Position numbers and translations under genes: made by a program. DNA of 18,088 nucleotides from the NCBI GenBank assembly GCA_043810615.1, contig JBDROA010000054.1, forward strand, positions 1-18,088, given 5' to 3'. Shown in pieces: positions 6,049 to 14,382 of the stretch (its first letter is position 1; each line of letters begins with the position of its first letter). The notes below the pieces were generated by a model. The model searched no databases. It saw only the letters and a program-made list of their open reading frames with translations, and was not told where the DNA came from. The DNA comes from VGBK01 sp043810615 (lineage in GTDB: Bacteria > Actinomycetota > Acidimicrobiia > Spongiisociales > UBA11373).

Positions 6049-7416
6049 TCATCCCCCCAACTGCACCAGCAGCAGTTCGAGTGGTTCCGTCCCGACGTTG
6101 GCCACCCGGCAGTTGGCCCCGGCGGGCACCCGGGCGGACTCGCCGGGCACCAGGGTGCGGGCGGTTTCTCCCAGCGTGAGCCGGGCCCGGCCGCGTCCCA
6201 CGATGCAGTGCAAGGTGGCCGGGACACCCAAGGGCGCCTCGTTCCCGGGGTCCACGGTCGCCCGGCGGACGGTCATGCCAGCCTCGCGGAGCACGGTGGC
6301 CGAGGTGCCCCAGGTGTGCCAGTCGGTGCCGTCCGACTCGAACTCGGGGCGCCCCTCCGCCTGCAGGCGCTCGACCAGGGTCTTGACCTCCTGGGCGTGG
6401 TCCCGCCCCACCACCAGCACAGCATCGGCGGCCTCGACCACCACCACGTCGTCGAGACCGATCACCCCCACGAGGCGATGCGACGAGCGCAGGAGAGAGC
6501 GGTGCACTCCCAGGGCGATGACGTCGCCCGCCACCGCGTTGCCGTCGTCGTCGTGGTCCGCCAGGTCCCACAGTGCCGCCCAGTCGCCCACGTCGCTCCA
6601 GCCGGCGTCGAGTCCCACCACCGCGGCGCGGCGCGTCCGTTCCATGACGGCGTAGTCGATGGAGATGGCGGGAGCCGAGGCGAAGGCGGCCTCGTCCAGC
6701 AGGATGAGGCCGTTGCGCCGTTCCGCTCCGGCGAGGGCGGCCCGGCAGGCGGTGAGCACTTCGGGGGCGTGCCGACCGAGCTCGTCGATGAGCGTCGTGG
6801 CCGAGAAGACGAACATGCCGCTGTTCCACAGGTAGCCGCCGGAGCGCAAGAACCGGGTGGCCGTCGCCTTCTTGGGCTTCTCGACGAAGCGGGCCACCTT
6901 CCGCACGGACGGGCTGAGGCGGTCGCCGGTGCGGATGTACCCGTACCCGGTGGCCGGGTGGGTGGGGACGATGCCGAACGTGACCAGGTGCCCCTGCTCG
7001 GCCTGGGGCACCGCCACGCTGACGGCGCGGGCGAAGGCCTCTTCGTCGGTCACCGCGTGGTCGGCGGGGAGCACCAGCAGCACGGCCTCGCCGTAGCGCT
7101 GCGCCAGGTGCAGGGCGGCGGTGCCCACCGCCGGGGCGGTGTTTCGACCCACCGGCTCGAGGATGATGGTGGCGTCGTCGTACCCGGCGCGGTGCAGGTC
7201 GCGCTGGATGCCCGGCCGGTGGTCCTCGTTGCAGGCGACCACGGGGGCGGTGACGCCGGGCAGGCCGCGGGTGCGCTCCACGGTGAGGCGGAACATGGTG
7301 CGTTCCTCCCGCAGCGGCAGGAGGTGCTTGGGCTGTCGCTTGCGCGAAGCCGGCCACAGGCGTGTGCCGAAACCACCGGAGAGGAGGACCGGGACGACGG
7401 GGGTGGGGGCACTCAT
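6049..7416 (-). CDS. manC: Mannose-1-phosphate guanylyltransferase (GDP-mannose pyrophosphorylase), degenerate C-terminal cupin
   Basis: This 455-residue protein has the layout of type II bifunctional PMI/GMP enzymes. The nucleotidyltransferase domain is complete: GGFGTRLWPAS (14-24), LLPL (32-35), EPVGRNTAPA (87-96), LPADH (116-120), TGYGYIR (156-162), FVEKP (177-181) and WNSGMFVF (197-204). It should make GDP-mannose from mannose 1-phosphate and GTP in the cytosol for glycans or mannosylation. The last 100 or so residues are cupin-like, but where isomerases have a QxHxxRxEHW metal site this protein reads PLGVPATLHCIVGRG. Isomerase activity is therefore doubtful. The ATG has a weak GAGG 8 nt upstream. 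It is a single gene divergent from the 7596 gene. Confidence 0.92.
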   Translation of the reverse strand: MSAPTPVVPVLLSGGFGTRLWPASRKRQPKHLLPLREERTMFRLTVERTRGLPGVTAPVVACNEDHRPGIQRDLHRAGYDDATIILEPVGRNTAPAVGTAALHLAQRYGEAVLLVLPADHAVTDEEAFARAVSVAVPQAEQGHLVTFGIVPTHPATGYGYIRTGDRLSPSVRKVARFVEKPKKATATRFLRSGGYLWNSGMFVFSATTLIDELGRHAPEVLTACRAALAGAERRNGLILLDEAAFASAPAISIDYAVMERTRRAAVVGLDAGWSDVGDWAALWDLADHDDDGNAVAGDVIALGVHRSLLRSSHRLVGVIGLDDVVVVEAADAVLVVGRDHAQEVKTLVERLQAEGRPEFESDGTDWHTWGTSATVLREAGMTVRRATVDPGNEAPLGVPATLHCIVGRGRARLTLGETARTLVPGESARVPAGANCRVANVGTEPLELLLVQLGG

Positions 7417-7428
7417 GCTGTGGGCCTC

Positions 7429-7434
7429 ACCCTA
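7429..7434 (-). promoter_or_regulatory. Possible -10 box of manC
   Basis: On the minus strand TAGGGT lies 12 nt before the manC ATG, giving a leader of only about 5 nt. It fits TANNNT; no -35 hexamer is recognised. Confidence 0.3.
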
Positions 7435-7538
7435 CCGCCCTCGGGAGAAGGAGGCGGGAGGGGCGGGGCCGCCGCAAGGGCCGCGAGCCCGGCTGAGCTT
7501 CGCCGGCCGCCGGGACGCGGTTACATGGGGGAGACACC

Positions 7539-7567
7539 GGCTCCCGTACGGTGATGCTACGGGAGCC
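7539..7567 (+). promoter_or_regulatory. Palindrome overlapping a -10 box (candidate operator)
   Basis: GGCTCCCGTA (7539-7548) and TACGGGAGCC (7558-7567) form a perfect 10-bp inverted repeat with a 9-bp spacer. TACGGT at 7547-7552 fits a -10 box starting inside the left arm, and the ATG at 7596 lies 28 nt beyond the palindrome. This geometry fits a dimeric repressor site. A 5' leader hairpin or the terminator of another transcript is less likely, as no T-run follows. Confidence 0.5.
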
Positions 7568-7595
7568 CAGAAGGGCCTTCCAGGAAGGAACGGGA

Positions 7596-8684
7596 ATGGC
7601 ACTCACCGACGGCCGGGTCACGGAGCGGCGCATTCCCGGGTCGCTGGTCGCCGGCATCCGTTTCCTGGGGCAGTTCGAGGATCTGCCCGAGCGTTTCACC
7701 CGCCTGCGGGCCGTCGCCCAGGAGGCGGTGATCGGGCCCGCAACGGCCTTCTACCGGGGTCGGGATCCCGGCGGGGCATACCATTTGGAGGCCGCCTACC
7801 CGGTGGACGACGAGGTCGAGGGGGGTGGGGTGGCGTCGCACCCTGTGCCCGCTCACCAGGCGCTGTGCCTGCGGCGGCGCGGGCCGGTGGATGCTCCCGG
7901 AACGGTGTTCCGGGAGACCTTCGAGGCCGCCGGCCGGGAGGGCATCGACCTGACCACATACCCGCCCTACGCCGTGGTGTTCCTGGAAGAGCGGTCCGAA
8001 CTGGAGCCGGTGGAGGCCGACCACGAGGTAGAGGTGCGGGTTGCGGTGATGATGCCGGGCTGGGCCTCCCAGCTGGCGGACGGGCTCGAGCGGCTCGCCG
8101 GCCCGGAGGTGCGGCGGCGGGTCTTCGCCGGGGCGCCGTGCCCGGAGGTGTCCGGGACTGGTGAGGAGTGGGCGGCCTGGGTGGGCGAGGTCCTCGGGCG
8201 CCTCGACACCGTGGTGCCCGACCCGGCGCTACGCCGGGAGGTGGCGAAGGGGTGTGCCCACCGCTTCCCCGACTGGCGGATCGAGCACATGCGGGCCCGC
8301 TGCCAGGAGCTGGGGAGCCTGGACGCCCTGCTGGTGGAGATGCGCCTCGACCAGACGGTGCAGGGGCAGTCGTGGTATGAGTCGCCGGTCCGGGTGGGCG
8401 ACACCATCTACGTCACCAAGGACCCCGTAGACCAGGAGGGGTGGAAGGCAGCCCCCGACGCCGTCGCCCGGCAGGCCGCCTACTGCCACTGCAGCCTGGT
8501 GGCCCACGCCCGCCGGTCGGGGGTGACTCTCTCCGCCAGCCACTGTTTCTGCGGGTCGGGATGGTACGACCAGCTTTGGGAAGGGATCCTGGGCCGGCCC
8601 GTGTCGGTCGAGGTGCTCCAGTCGATCCTCAAGGGCGATGACTGCTGCACCTTTGCCATCCACCTGCCGCCGGGGACGCGGTGA
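7596..8684 (+). CDS. GyrI-like effector-binding domain fused to a Cys-rich domain
   Basis: This 362-residue protein has two parts. Residues 1 to about 150 resemble the GyrI-like/AraC effector-binding fold: an opening VTERRIPGSLVAGIRFLG, paired beta-alpha repeats and a closing HEVEVRVAV. From about 215 to the end a second domain holds many Cys and His (CAHRFPDW, YCHCSLVAHA, SHCFCGSGWYDQLWEGILG, GDDCCTFAIHLP). It resembles Cys-rich domains of unknown function that I recall near DUF6144, but this is not certain. Metal or thiol chemistry is plausible. No DNA-binding domain is present, so it is not a classic regulator. ATG 7596 is chosen over an ATG at 7551, which lies inside the palindrome; AGGAAGG stands before 7596. 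It is followed by a gene overlapping by 4 nt. Confidence 0.8.
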   Translation: MALTDGRVTERRIPGSLVAGIRFLGQFEDLPERFTRLRAVAQEAVIGPATAFYRGRDPGGAYHLEAAYPVDDEVEGGGVASHPVPAHQALCLRRRGPVDAPGTVFRETFEAAGREGIDLTTYPPYAVVFLEERSELEPVEADHEVEVRVAVMMPGWASQLADGLERLAGPEVRRRVFAGAPCPEVSGTGEEWAAWVGEVLGRLDTVVPDPALRREVAKGCAHRFPDWRIEHMRARCQELGSLDALLVEMRLDQTVQGQSWYESPVRVGDTIYVTKDPVDQEGWKAAPDAVARQAAYCHCSLVAHARRSGVTLSASHCFCGSGWYDQLWEGILGRPVSVEVLQSILKGDDCCTFAIHLPPGTR

Positions 8685-8905
8685 GGGAGGCCGCCTTCCA
8701 CGTGTACGGGCGCTTCCTGGTCCACCTGGCCCGGTCGGCGGACGGCTGGTGGCGGGCAGCCGAGATCGGCTGCCCGGGGAAGACGCGCCCTCTGCCGGAG
8801 GTGCTGGGGCCGGATCACGCCCGGGTGGACGGCTTGCCGGGCTACCTGGAGGCTGCCTTCCACGAACTGGCTCGCCCCGGCGAAGCCATCGTCCGGGTGC
8901 GTTGA
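8681..8905 (+). CDS. Small protein, DUF7661-like
   Basis: This 74-residue protein starts at a GTG overlapping the previous stop (GTGA), so it is likely translated by coupling. The layout FHVYGRFLVHL, a tryptophan pair, GCPGKTRPLPEV, GYLEAAFHELARPG and a final VRVR resembles a small family I recall as DUF7661. Function is unknown; it is presumably cytosolic. Its coupling to the GyrI-like/Cys-rich gene suggests the two work together. Confidence 0.75.
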   Translation: MREAAFHVYGRFLVHLARSADGWWRAAEIGCPGKTRPLPEVLGPDHARVDGLPGYLEAAFHELARPGEAIVRVR

Positions 8906-8931
8906 GGGCGGAAGCGGGCCGGCGAGGGCAG

Positions 8932-8937
8932 TAGTGT
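8932..8937 (+). promoter_or_regulatory. Probable -10 box of the ABC exporter operon
   Basis: TAGTGT fits TANNNT and would start transcription near 8944, giving a leader of about 26 nt that holds GGAGG before the ATG at 8970. Confidence 0.35.
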
Positions 8938-8969
8938 CGCGGCATCCGACAGGGCACGGAGGGCTACTC

Positions 8970-9833
8970 ATGGGCGAACCCGCCATCCGGGTGCAGGATG
9001 TCCGCTTCTCCTACGGGAGCCGGGAGGCCCTCCACGGCATCAGTTTCGAGGTGGCCCCCGGTGAGATCCTCGGGTTCCTGGGCCCGAACGGGGCGGGCAA
9101 GTCCACCACCATCAAGATCCTGACGGGTCAGTTGGCGCCCGGGTCGGGCCGGGCCCGGGTGCTGGGCCGCGACGTGGCCACCGACGACCCCACGCTGCAA
9201 GCCCAGATCGGGGTCTGCTTCGAAGAGAAGAACCTCTACGACGCCATGTCGGGGCGGGAGAATCTCCGCTTCTTCGCCCGCCTCTTCGGCATCCGCGACC
9301 TCGACGCCGACGGCCTTCTGGGCAAGGTGGGCTTGGCCGACCGGGCCGGGGACCTGGTGGGCAAGTACTCCAAGGGGATGCGCCAGCGCCTCATGATGGC
9401 CCGGGCCCTGGTGAACGCCCCGCGGGTGCTGTTCCTCGACGAGCCCACCGATGGCCTGGACCCGGCTTCTTCCCGTGTCATCCGCACTCTGATCAGGGAG
9501 GAGGCCGATCGCGGGGCGGCGGTGCTGCTGACCACGCACGACATGTTCGAGGCCGACGAGCTGTCGGATCGGGTGGCCTTCATCAACGAGGGTCGCATCC
9601 ACGCCGTCGACACCCCGGAGAACCTCAAGCTGCAGCACGGGCGGCGGGCGGTGAGGCTGCGGGTCCGGGACGCGGACGGGGTTCGGGAGGAGTCGGTGGC
9701 GCTCGACGCCCCCGACGCGGGGGAGCGGCTGAAAGCGGCGGTGGGCCGCCCCGGCCTCATGACCATCCACACCGAGGAGGCCACCCTGGAGAGCATCTTC
9801 ATCGAGATCACGGGGAGGGGCCTGGCGGGATGA
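8970..9833 (+). CDS. ABC-2 type exporter, ATP-binding subunit
   Basis: This 287-residue ATPase powers the two membrane subunits that follow. Walker A is GPNGAGKST (38-46), the signature is YSKGMRQR (133-140), Walker B with catalytic Glu is VLFLDEP (153-159), and the switch His is in TTHD (190). The usual Q-loop glutamine appears to be Glu (GVCFEEKNLY). A C-terminal extension of about 75 residues ends LESIFIEITGRGL, as in ABC-2/NatA-type exporters. The ATG at 8970 has GGAGG 7 nt upstream; an in-frame ATG at 8934 has none. The substrate cannot be read from sequence; drug, lipid or Na+ export are all known for the family. Confidence 0.92.
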   Translation: MGEPAIRVQDVRFSYGSREALHGISFEVAPGEILGFLGPNGAGKSTTIKILTGQLAPGSGRARVLGRDVATDDPTLQAQIGVCFEEKNLYDAMSGRENLRFFARLFGIRDLDADGLLGKVGLADRAGDLVGKYSKGMRQRLMMARALVNAPRVLFLDEPTDGLDPASSRVIRTLIREEADRGAAVLLTTHDMFEADELSDRVAFINEGRIHAVDTPENLKLQHGRRAVRLRVRDADGVREESVALDAPDAGERLKAAVGRPGLMTIHTEEATLESIFIEITGRGLAG

Positions 9834-10999
9834 GCCGGCCGGTGTCCCGGTGGGCCGTCGTCGGGGCCATCGTCCGCAGGGACCTCCTGGAGTACACCCG
9901 CGATCGGCTCTGGGCGTTCCTCACCGCCCTCGTGCTCGTTGTGGTGATTGCCGTGTTCTGGATCCTGCCCTCCGATGGGGATGAGTCGATTCACGTGGGG
10001 GTCTCGGGGCTGGCCGACCCGGCGGCATCCCTGGGCCTCGAAGCGGCCGGAGGGGGCCTGGTGGTGGTGCCCTTCGCCTCGGCTGCCGACCTGGAGCGGG
10101 TCGTCGCCGGGGAAGCCGAGGCCTGGGCTACGGAGGAAGGGACGCTGGTCCGCGAGCGAGGTTCCGACGAGCGGCTGCCCGGCGGCGCGGAGCAGATCGA
10201 CGTCGCCATCGGCATCGCCTTCCCGGAGGGCTTCCCGGCGGCCGATGGGGAAGCAGCGAGGGTCACGGTCTACGCCGACGCTGCCGTGCCCGCGGAGGTC
10301 GGGACCGCGGTGGCCGGGCTGGTGCGGGAGGTGGCCTACCAGGCGGCGGGAGTGCCCCTGCCGGTGGAGGCGCCGGGCCGGTTCTACGTGGTGCTGGGCG
10401 AGGACCGGGCGGGTGGGGAGCGATCTCCGCGCGAGGGCTTCCGCCCCCTCCTCATCTTCATGACCCTGATCATGGAACTCTTCGTCATGGCCTCCCTGAT
10501 CGCCAAGGAGATCCAGGAGCGCACGGTGGTGGCGGTGCTGGTCACCCCGGCCACGGTGGGCGACGTGCTCGCCGCCAAAGGGATCGCCGGGGCCCTGAGC
10601 GGACTTGTGCAGGCGGTGATCCTGCTGGCGGCGATCAACTCGCTCTCTACCCATCCCACCCTGCTGCTCGCCCTGCTCGCTCTGGGGTCGGTGATGGTCG
10701 CCGGCACCGCCATGCTCGCCGGCTCCAGCGGCCGGGACTTCATGTCCACCCTCTTCTGGGGCATGCTCTTCATGGTCCCGCTGCTCATTCCGGCAATGGC
10801 CGCTCTCTTCCCCGGCACCGCGGCGGCCTGGGTCCGGGCGCTGCCTTCCTACCCGCTGGTGCGCGGCCTGGTCGACGTGCAGTCGTACGGTGCCGGCTGG
10901 GCCGACACCCTGCCCGAACTGGGGCTGCTGGCCGCCTGGTGCGCGGGCCTGTTCGCCGCCGGGTGGCTGGTGCTGAGGAGGAGGGTGCAGGCGCTGTGA
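9830..10999 (+). CDS. ABC-2 type exporter, permease subunit 1
   Basis: This is a 389-residue membrane protein. One N-terminal helix (about 27-47, LWAFLTALVLVVVIAVFWIL) is followed by an extracytoplasmic domain of about 150 residues. Then come a block of about five helices and an Arg-rich end. KEIQERTVVAVLVTPATVGDVLAAK is the cytoplasmic coupling segment typical of ABC-2 permeases. Its ATG overlaps the ATPase stop (ATGA). Confidence 0.9.
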   Translation: MSRPVSRWAVVGAIVRRDLLEYTRDRLWAFLTALVLVVVIAVFWILPSDGDESIHVGVSGLADPAASLGLEAAGGGLVVVPFASAADLERVVAGEAEAWATEEGTLVRERGSDERLPGGAEQIDVAIGIAFPEGFPAADGEAARVTVYADAAVPAEVGTAVAGLVREVAYQAAGVPLPVEAPGRFYVVLGEDRAGGERSPREGFRPLLIFMTLIMELFVMASLIAKEIQERTVVAVLVTPATVGDVLAAKGIAGALSGLVQAVILLAAINSLSTHPTLLLALLALGSVMVAGTAMLAGSSGRDFMSTLFWGMLFMVPLLIPAMAALFPGTAAAWVRALPSYPLVRGLVDVQSYGAGWADTLPELGLLAAWCAGLFAAGWLVLRRRVQAL

Positions 11000-12060
11000 G
11001 CCTCGGGCGCGTTCTCCTGCTGCTGCGCAAGGACCTGCGATTGGGGCCCCGCTCCCCGGTCTTCCTCTGGGTGCTGGTGCTGCCCCTGCTGATCACCCTG
11101 GTCCTGCAAGTGGCCTTCGGCGACCTCTTCGATCCCCGCTCGCGACTGGGGATCGTCGACGAGGGCGCTTCGGCAGTGACCGCCGCTGCCCGGCAGGTGC
11201 CGGGCATCGAGGGGGTGCTGGTCGACTCCGCGCAGGGCCTCAAGGCCAAGGTCGAGGCAAACGACCTCGACGCCGGCCTGGTGCTGCCGAGGGGTTTCGA
11301 TGCCGCGCTGCAGGCGGGGGAGCGGCCTCTACTGCAGTTCTACGTCGGGGGGGAGAGCGCGGCCTCCGACCGTGCCGTTCTCACCGCCACCACGCTCGAC
11401 CTGGTGCGCCGGGTCGCGGGCAGCCCGACCCCGGTCGAAGTGGAGGTGGCAGCCCTGGGGGAGAAGGCCCTGCCGATCACGGTGCGCCTCGTGCCCCTCA
11501 TTGCCATGTACGCCCTGCTGGTCGCCGGGGTCTTCCTGCCCTCCTTCAGCCTGGCCGACGAACGGGAGAAGCGGACGCTGCACGCCCTGGTGGTCACCCC
11601 GGTGCGTCTGAGTGAGGTGGTGGTCGCCAAGGGCAGCCTCGGCTTCCTGCTGGCCGTGCCGATGGCCGTCGTCACCCTTTGGATCAACCAGGCCCTGACC
11701 GGTCGGCCGCTGGCGTTGCTGGTGGTGCTGGTGGTAGCCGGGGGCTTGCTCACCGAGTTGGGCCTGGTCTACGGGACGGTGGCCGGGAACGTGACCACCG
11801 TGTTCACGCTGATCAAGGGGACCGGCTTCCTGCTGCTGGCCCCAACCGTGTTCTACCTCTTCCCGGACTGGCCGCAGTGGATCGCCCGGATCTTCCCCAC
11901 CTACTGGGTGATCAACCCGGTGTACGAGGTGACCATCGAGGGGGCGGGCCTGGGTGAGGTCTGGGTCGAGCTCCTCATCGCCCTCGGCGTGGCGATGCTG
12001 CTCGGGTTGGTAGTGGCGACGACGACCCGGCGCCTCAAGAGGCAGATGGCCGCCGCCTGA
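10996..12060 (+). CDS. ABC-2 type exporter, permease subunit 2
   Basis: This 354-residue permease is a divergent paralogue of the preceding one with the same plan: helix 1 (about 21-41, PVFLWVLVLPLLITLVLQVAF), an external domain, then about five helices. Its coupling segment is DEREKRTLHALVVTPVRLSE. The start is a GTG overlapping the previous stop (GTGA), with a GA-rich stretch upstream. The pair probably forms a heterodimer on one ATPase type. It converges on the Mo-subunit gene with only 6 nt between stops and no visible terminator. Confidence 0.9.
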   Translation: MSLGRVLLLLRKDLRLGPRSPVFLWVLVLPLLITLVLQVAFGDLFDPRSRLGIVDEGASAVTAAARQVPGIEGVLVDSAQGLKAKVEANDLDAGLVLPRGFDAALQAGERPLLQFYVGGESAASDRAVLTATTLDLVRRVAGSPTPVEVEVAALGEKALPITVRLVPLIAMYALLVAGVFLPSFSLADEREKRTLHALVVTPVRLSEVVVAKGSLGFLLAVPMAVVTLWINQALTGRPLALLVVLVVAGGLLTELGLVYGTVAGNVTTVFTLIKGTGFLLLAPTVFYLFPDWPQWIARIFPTYWVINPVYEVTIEGAGLGEVWVELLIALGVAMLLGLVVATTTRRLKRQMAAA

Positions 12061-12066
12061 CCGCCG

Positions 12067-14382
12067 TCAGGAGATCCCCGCCTCGCTCAGCGCTCGCCAC
12101 ACCCGCTCCGGGGTGAACGGGGTGCGGGTGAGGCGCAGGCCGACGGCGTCGTAGATGGCGTTGGCGATGCTGGGGATGGGCCCGTTGATGCCGATCTCGG
12201 CGATGGACTTGGCCCCCATGGGGCCGGTGGGCTCGTAGGAGTCCACCAAGATCACCCGGATGGGGGGCAGGTCGAGGGTGCCGGGGATCTTGTAGCGGGA
12301 GAGGTCGGCATTGCGCACCTTGCCCCCCGGGGTGAAGAGGTACTCCTCGGTCAGGGCGTAGCCGAGGCCGTTGGCCACCGCCCCTTCCACCTGGCCTTCG
12401 GCCATGCGGGGGTTGATGGGGGTGCCGCAATCCACCGCGGCGACGTAGTCGAGCACCCGCACGTGCCCGGTCTCGACGTCCACCGCCACTTCGGCGAACG
12501 AGGCGAGGAAGGGCGGGGGCGACTCGTCGGGCACGCACGAGGCGGTGGCTCCGATCTGGAACTGGTCGGCCCCGTAGTAGGCCCGCGTGCACACCTCGGC
12601 CAGGGTGACGCTGCGCCCGTCGGGGGTGGTGACTCGCCCGTCGCCCAGGGCCAGGCCGGCAGCGTCGGTCTTCAGCATCGCCGCTCCCACCCGCCGGATC
12701 TGCTCCTTGACCTCGAGCGCAGCCCGCTCCACTGCTTTGCCGGAAACGTAGGTGGTGGACGAGGCGTAGGCCCCGGTGTCGAAAGGGGTGAAGTCGGTGT
12801 CCGACGAGTAGACGACGATGTGATCGAGGCCCACTCCCAGCACCTCGGCGGCGATCTGGCCCAGGATGGTGTCCGACCCGGTGCCGATGTCGGTGGCCCC
12901 GACGAGCAGGTGGAACGACCCGTCGTCGTTCATCTTGATGGTGGCCGCCCCCATGTCGATGAGGGGTATGCCCGAGCCCTGCATGTGGAGCGACATGCCC
13001 ACCCCGTGCCGGATCGGTCCCGTGTCGCGCGGGCGGGCGCGCTTGTCGACCCACCCGAAGGCTTCCATGCCGGCAGTGAGGCACTCGGGCAGGGCGCACG
13101 ACTTGATGGTCATGGGCACCCCCTCGCGCCCCTCGCCCAACTCGGCGAAGACCGGCGAGGTCTCCCCGGAGCGGATGTGGTTGCGGCGCCGCAACTCGAC
13201 GGGGTCCAGGCCGAGGCGTTCGGCCATCTGGTCGAGGGCGGTCTCCAGCGGGAAGGAGGCCTGGGTGCCCCCGTATCCCCGGTAGGCCCCGCCGACGGGG
13301 AGGTTGGTGTACACCGAGCGCCCGGTGAAGCGGACGTGGGGCGCCTTGTTGTACAGGGGCAGGGTCTTCGACCCGGCGTTGGAGAGCACGGTGAGAGAGT
13401 GGGTGCCGTAGGCGCCGGTGTTCTGGGTGGCGTCCATGTCGATGGCGTGGAGGACGCCGTCGGCGCGGGCCCCCACTTTGACCCGGATGCGGAAGGGGTG
13501 CCGGGTGCGGGCCGAGACGAACTCCTCGCCCCGGGTGTACTCCCAGCGGGCGGGCCGGCCGGTGCGCATGGTCACCAGGGCGCAGACATCCTCGACCAGC
13601 ACCTCCTGCTTCACCCCGAAGCCGCCGCCGATGCGGGGTTTCACCACCCGGATGCGGTGGATGGGCAGGTCGAGGATGCGGGCGATGATGCGCCGCAGGT
13701 GGAAGGGCACCTGGGTGCTGGTGTGCAGGACCAGGCGCCCGTTGTCGTCCAGGTAGGACTGGCAGATGTGCGGTTCGAGTGGGGCGTGCTGGGCGTACTG
13801 GGTCTCGCAGGTGGTCTCGACCACCGCGGCGCACTCGGCGAAAGCGGCGGCGACGTCGCCCACCGCGATGTCGACGGCGGCGGCCAGGTTGTGGGCCGCG
13901 TCCCATATGCCTTCGGCATCGTCCTCGTCGTGGACGACGGGCGCCCCGGGGGCCAGGGCGGCGTCGATGGAGAGCGCCGCGGGGAGAACCTCGTAGTTCA
14001 CGGCGATGAGGCTCAGGGCCTCCGCCGCCAGGCGGCGCGATTCGGCGGCCACCACCGCCACCCGGTCGCCCACGAAGCGCACCTTGGGGTCGAACATGCG
14101 GGCGTCGTAAGGGCTCGGCTCGGGGTAGCCCTGGCCGGCCGTAGTGAAGCGGAGCGACGGCGTGTTCTCGTGGGTGAGCACGAGGGCCACGCCCGGCAGG
14201 CGGGCGGCGGCGCCGGCGTCGATGTGGCGGATGCGGGCGTGGGCGTGGGGGCTGGCGAGCAGGGCGAGGTGCAGGGTGCCCGGCAGGTCGAGGTCCCCGG
14301 CGAACACCGGGCGGCCGGTGACCAGGGCCAGGCCGTCCACCCGGCGCTCGCTGGTGCCCACCACCTCGAACTTCTCGCTCAC
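12067..14382 (-). CDS. xdhA: Xanthine dehydrogenase family, molybdopterin-binding subunit
   Basis: This 771-residue large subunit binds the molybdopterin cofactor and hydroxylates the substrate. Seen: GGGFGVKQ (252-259), AYRGYGG (366-372, the FRGFG-type Arg), DIGTGSDT (where bovine enzyme has GQG) and GPMGAKSIAEIG near the C-terminus with the presumed catalytic Glu at about 729. The start is a GTG overlapping the FeS-subunit stop (GTGA). The three-subunit format (FAD, FeS, Mo) matches E. coli XdhBCA-type enzymes. The family is broad (xanthine, nicotinate, aldehydes, CO). The purine assignment rests on the divergent YgeW-like and carbamate kinase genes, so the gene symbol is tentative. Confidence 0.85.
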   Translation of the reverse strand: MSEKFEVVGTSERRVDGLALVTGRPVFAGDLDLPGTLHLALLASPHAHARIRHIDAGAAARLPGVALVLTHENTPSLRFTTAGQGYPEPSPYDARMFDPKVRFVGDRVAVVAAESRRLAAEALSLIAVNYEVLPAALSIDAALAPGAPVVHDEDDAEGIWDAAHNLAAAVDIAVGDVAAAFAECAAVVETTCETQYAQHAPLEPHICQSYLDDNGRLVLHTSTQVPFHLRRIIARILDLPIHRIRVVKPRIGGGFGVKQEVLVEDVCALVTMRTGRPARWEYTRGEEFVSARTRHPFRIRVKVGARADGVLHAIDMDATQNTGAYGTHSLTVLSNAGSKTLPLYNKAPHVRFTGRSVYTNLPVGGAYRGYGGTQASFPLETALDQMAERLGLDPVELRRRNHIRSGETSPVFAELGEGREGVPMTIKSCALPECLTAGMEAFGWVDKRARPRDTGPIRHGVGMSLHMQGSGIPLIDMGAATIKMNDDGSFHLLVGATDIGTGSDTILGQIAAEVLGVGLDHIVVYSSDTDFTPFDTGAYASSTTYVSGKAVERAALEVKEQIRRVGAAMLKTDAAGLALGDGRVTTPDGRSVTLAEVCTRAYYGADQFQIGATASCVPDESPPPFLASFAEVAVDVETGHVRVLDYVAAVDCGTPINPRMAEGQVEGAVANGLGYALTEEYLFTPGGKVRNADLSRYKIPGTLDLPPIRVILVDSYEPTGPMGAKSIAEIGINGPIPSIANAIYDAVGLRLTRTPFTPERVWRALSEAGIS

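Noticed and set aside
5837..7357. A 506-codon minus-strand frame overlapping manC
   Set aside because: It is out of frame with manC, dominated by R, G, P and A, and carries none of the nucleotidyltransferase motifs.
8934..8969. Upstream ATG start for the ABC ATPase
   Set aside because: It lies within the promoter region, has no ribosome-binding site, and ATG 8970 has GGAGG at good spacing and matches the usual family N-terminus.
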